From a bacterium (GTDB lineage Bacteria; Bacillota; Clostridia; Oscillospirales; Acutalibacteraceae), in assembly GCA_020627425.1 (NCBI GenBank), contig JAHKXX010000118.1, positions 1 to 7,267 on the forward strand: a stretch of DNA of 7,267 bases, written 5' to 3'. Of this stretch, positions 6,908-7,267 are shown piece by piece. The first letter of the stretch is position 1. Each line of letters begins with the position of its first letter. Position numbers and translations under genes: made by a program. Below the pieces are notes generated by a model, which searched no databases, was not told the DNA's origin, and was given only the letters and a program-made list of their open reading frames with translations.

Positions 6908-6936
6908 ATTATAGCCTAAATAAAAGTTTTTTTCAA
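6908..6936 (-). promoter_or_regulatory. Sigma-70-type promoter of the gamma-beta decarboxylase operon
   Basis: On the minus strand, TTGAAA (6931-6936) and a perfect TATAAT (6908-6913) are separated by exactly 17 nt. The start of transcription would be near 6901, about 34 nt before the gamma ATG. It places gamma as the first gene of the transcript, which probably ends at the terminator at 5176-5207. Confidence 0.8.
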
Positions 6937-7168
6937 CATAATTTTACACATTTTGGCGCAGTGCCTGCGCTGTCAATTCGCGCACCCGGGTTAGTTGTGT
7001 CCTCCGCTTTCTTGGCACGCGTACAAGTTTGGTTTATTCTTGATCGAAAACCGATAAGAACATCCGTCACACATAAGCTTACTAAAAAACGGAGCGCAGC
7101 GACCCTTAATTTTCCATTTTTTGTTTTCTTGCTCAAGTGTCACAGAGTAACTGTATAAACGTTTTGCC
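6937..7168. other. Intergenic stretch without a convincing gene
   Basis: Upstream of the decarboxylase promoter. Open frames exist on both strands (for example a 67-codon minus-strand frame at 6933-7136 beginning with TTG), but none has a ribosome binding site, a recognisable family or a fold-like pattern. Visible structure: a short hairpin GCGCAG-TGC-CTGCGC (6956-6970), a GC-rich patch around 6976-7021, and GGAGCGCAGCGACCC (7091-7105) followed by an AT-rich tract. No tRNA, riboswitch or promoter could be supported. Confidence 0.5.
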
Positions 7169-7218
7169 AATTAAAAGCTTTGCTTTCAACAAGCAAAGGC
7201 AAGCCGTAGGCTTGCTTC
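7169..7218. repeat. Dispersed structured repeat, copy 2 of 2
   Basis: Bases 7169-7199 are identical to 2548-2578, and AGGCTTGCTTC at 7208-7218 matches 2585-2595. Flanks differ on both sides, so this is a bounded repeat and not a longer duplication. It has the same CTTTGCTT/AAGCAAAG hairpin (7178-7185 / 7191-7198). This copy gains a second hairpin, GCAAGCC-GTA-GGCTTGC (7199-7215), missing in copy 1. On the minus strand it would act as a terminator-like element for a gene lying to the right of the window. Confidence 0.8.
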
Positions 7219-7252
7219 CGTTCAGTGGGAGATTTAACTCCCACTGAACGGA
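7217..7252. other. Long perfect hairpin at the right edge
   Basis: Perfect 15-bp inverted repeat: TCCGTTCAGTGGGAG (7217-7231), loop ATTTAA (7232-7237), and the complementary arm 7238-7252. Flanks are not U-rich, so it is not a classical intrinsic terminator by itself. It directly adjoins repeat copy 2 and completes a run of three hairpins from 7178 to 7252, which may be one composite element. Confidence 0.85.
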
Positions 7253-7267
7253 TTTATGGCACCCGCC

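Noticed and set aside
6971..6976. TTGACA on the minus strand as a second -35 upstream of the decarboxylase operon
   Set aside because: No -10 lies at 16-19 nt; the nearest AT-rich box is over 20 nt away, while the promoter at 6908-6936 is near-perfect.
6933..7136. 67-codon minus-strand frame starting with TTG
   Set aside because: No ribosome binding site, no recognisable family, and it overlaps the -35 of the decarboxylase promoter.
6721..7158. 145-codon plus-strand frame
   Set aside because: It overlaps the gamma gene antisense and runs through its promoter; the composition is irregular and no domain is visible.
2548..7199. The two repeat copies as a CRISPR array or IS ends
   Set aside because: Only two copies 4.6 kb apart in the same orientation, with ordinary genes between; no regular spacers, no transposase and no target-site duplication seen.

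Overview
The window looks like a chromosomal segment of a Gram-positive gut or rumen Clostridia member, most likely in the Ruminococcus / [Eubacterium] siraeum group. This is inferred from moderate GC, AGGAGG-type ribosome binding sites, frequent ATA codons, a tmcAL (ylbM) gene (a family typical of Bacillota), a secreted repeat-plus-transglutaminase protein, and a sodium-pump decarboxylase beta/gamma pair. No transposase, integrase, phage gene, CRISPR array, tRNA or rRNA was seen.

Layout. Bases 2-1585 (+) are the 3' part of a large, probably secreted protein with three Ig-like repeats and a transglutaminase-like domain; its start lies left of the window. It converges on an unrecognised galactose-mutarotase-like protein (1632-2501, -), with a symmetric bidirectional terminator between them. 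Next comes tmcAL (2634-3818, -), the tRNA(Met) cytidine acetate ligase. It is divergent from ackA (3953-5161, +), acetate kinase, across a 134-bp AT-rich control region with a good promoter and two small palindromes. A second bidirectional terminator separates ackA from a convergent two-gene unit (minus strand): gamma (6493-6867) and beta (5225-6466) subunits of a sodium-translocating decarboxylase, expressed from a near-consensus promoter at 6908-6936. Bases 6937-7267 hold no convincing gene and end in a cluster of hairpins.

How it fits together. Two divergent genes both use acetate: AckA interconverts acetate and acetyl phosphate, and TmcAL activates acetate with ATP to acetylate C34 of elongator tRNA(Met). 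The beta/gamma pair is the membrane half of a decarboxylase that exports sodium; the carboxyltransferase and biotin carrier are not here, so the substrate cannot be assigned. The transglutaminase-like and mutarotase-like proteins have no evident link to this metabolism.

The most unusual non-coding signal is a repeat of about 50 bp present twice (2548-2595 and 7169-7218), with a 31-bp identical core that folds into a hairpin. On the minus strand it looks like an intrinsic terminator. The right-hand copy is followed by two more hairpins, one with a perfect 15-bp stem.
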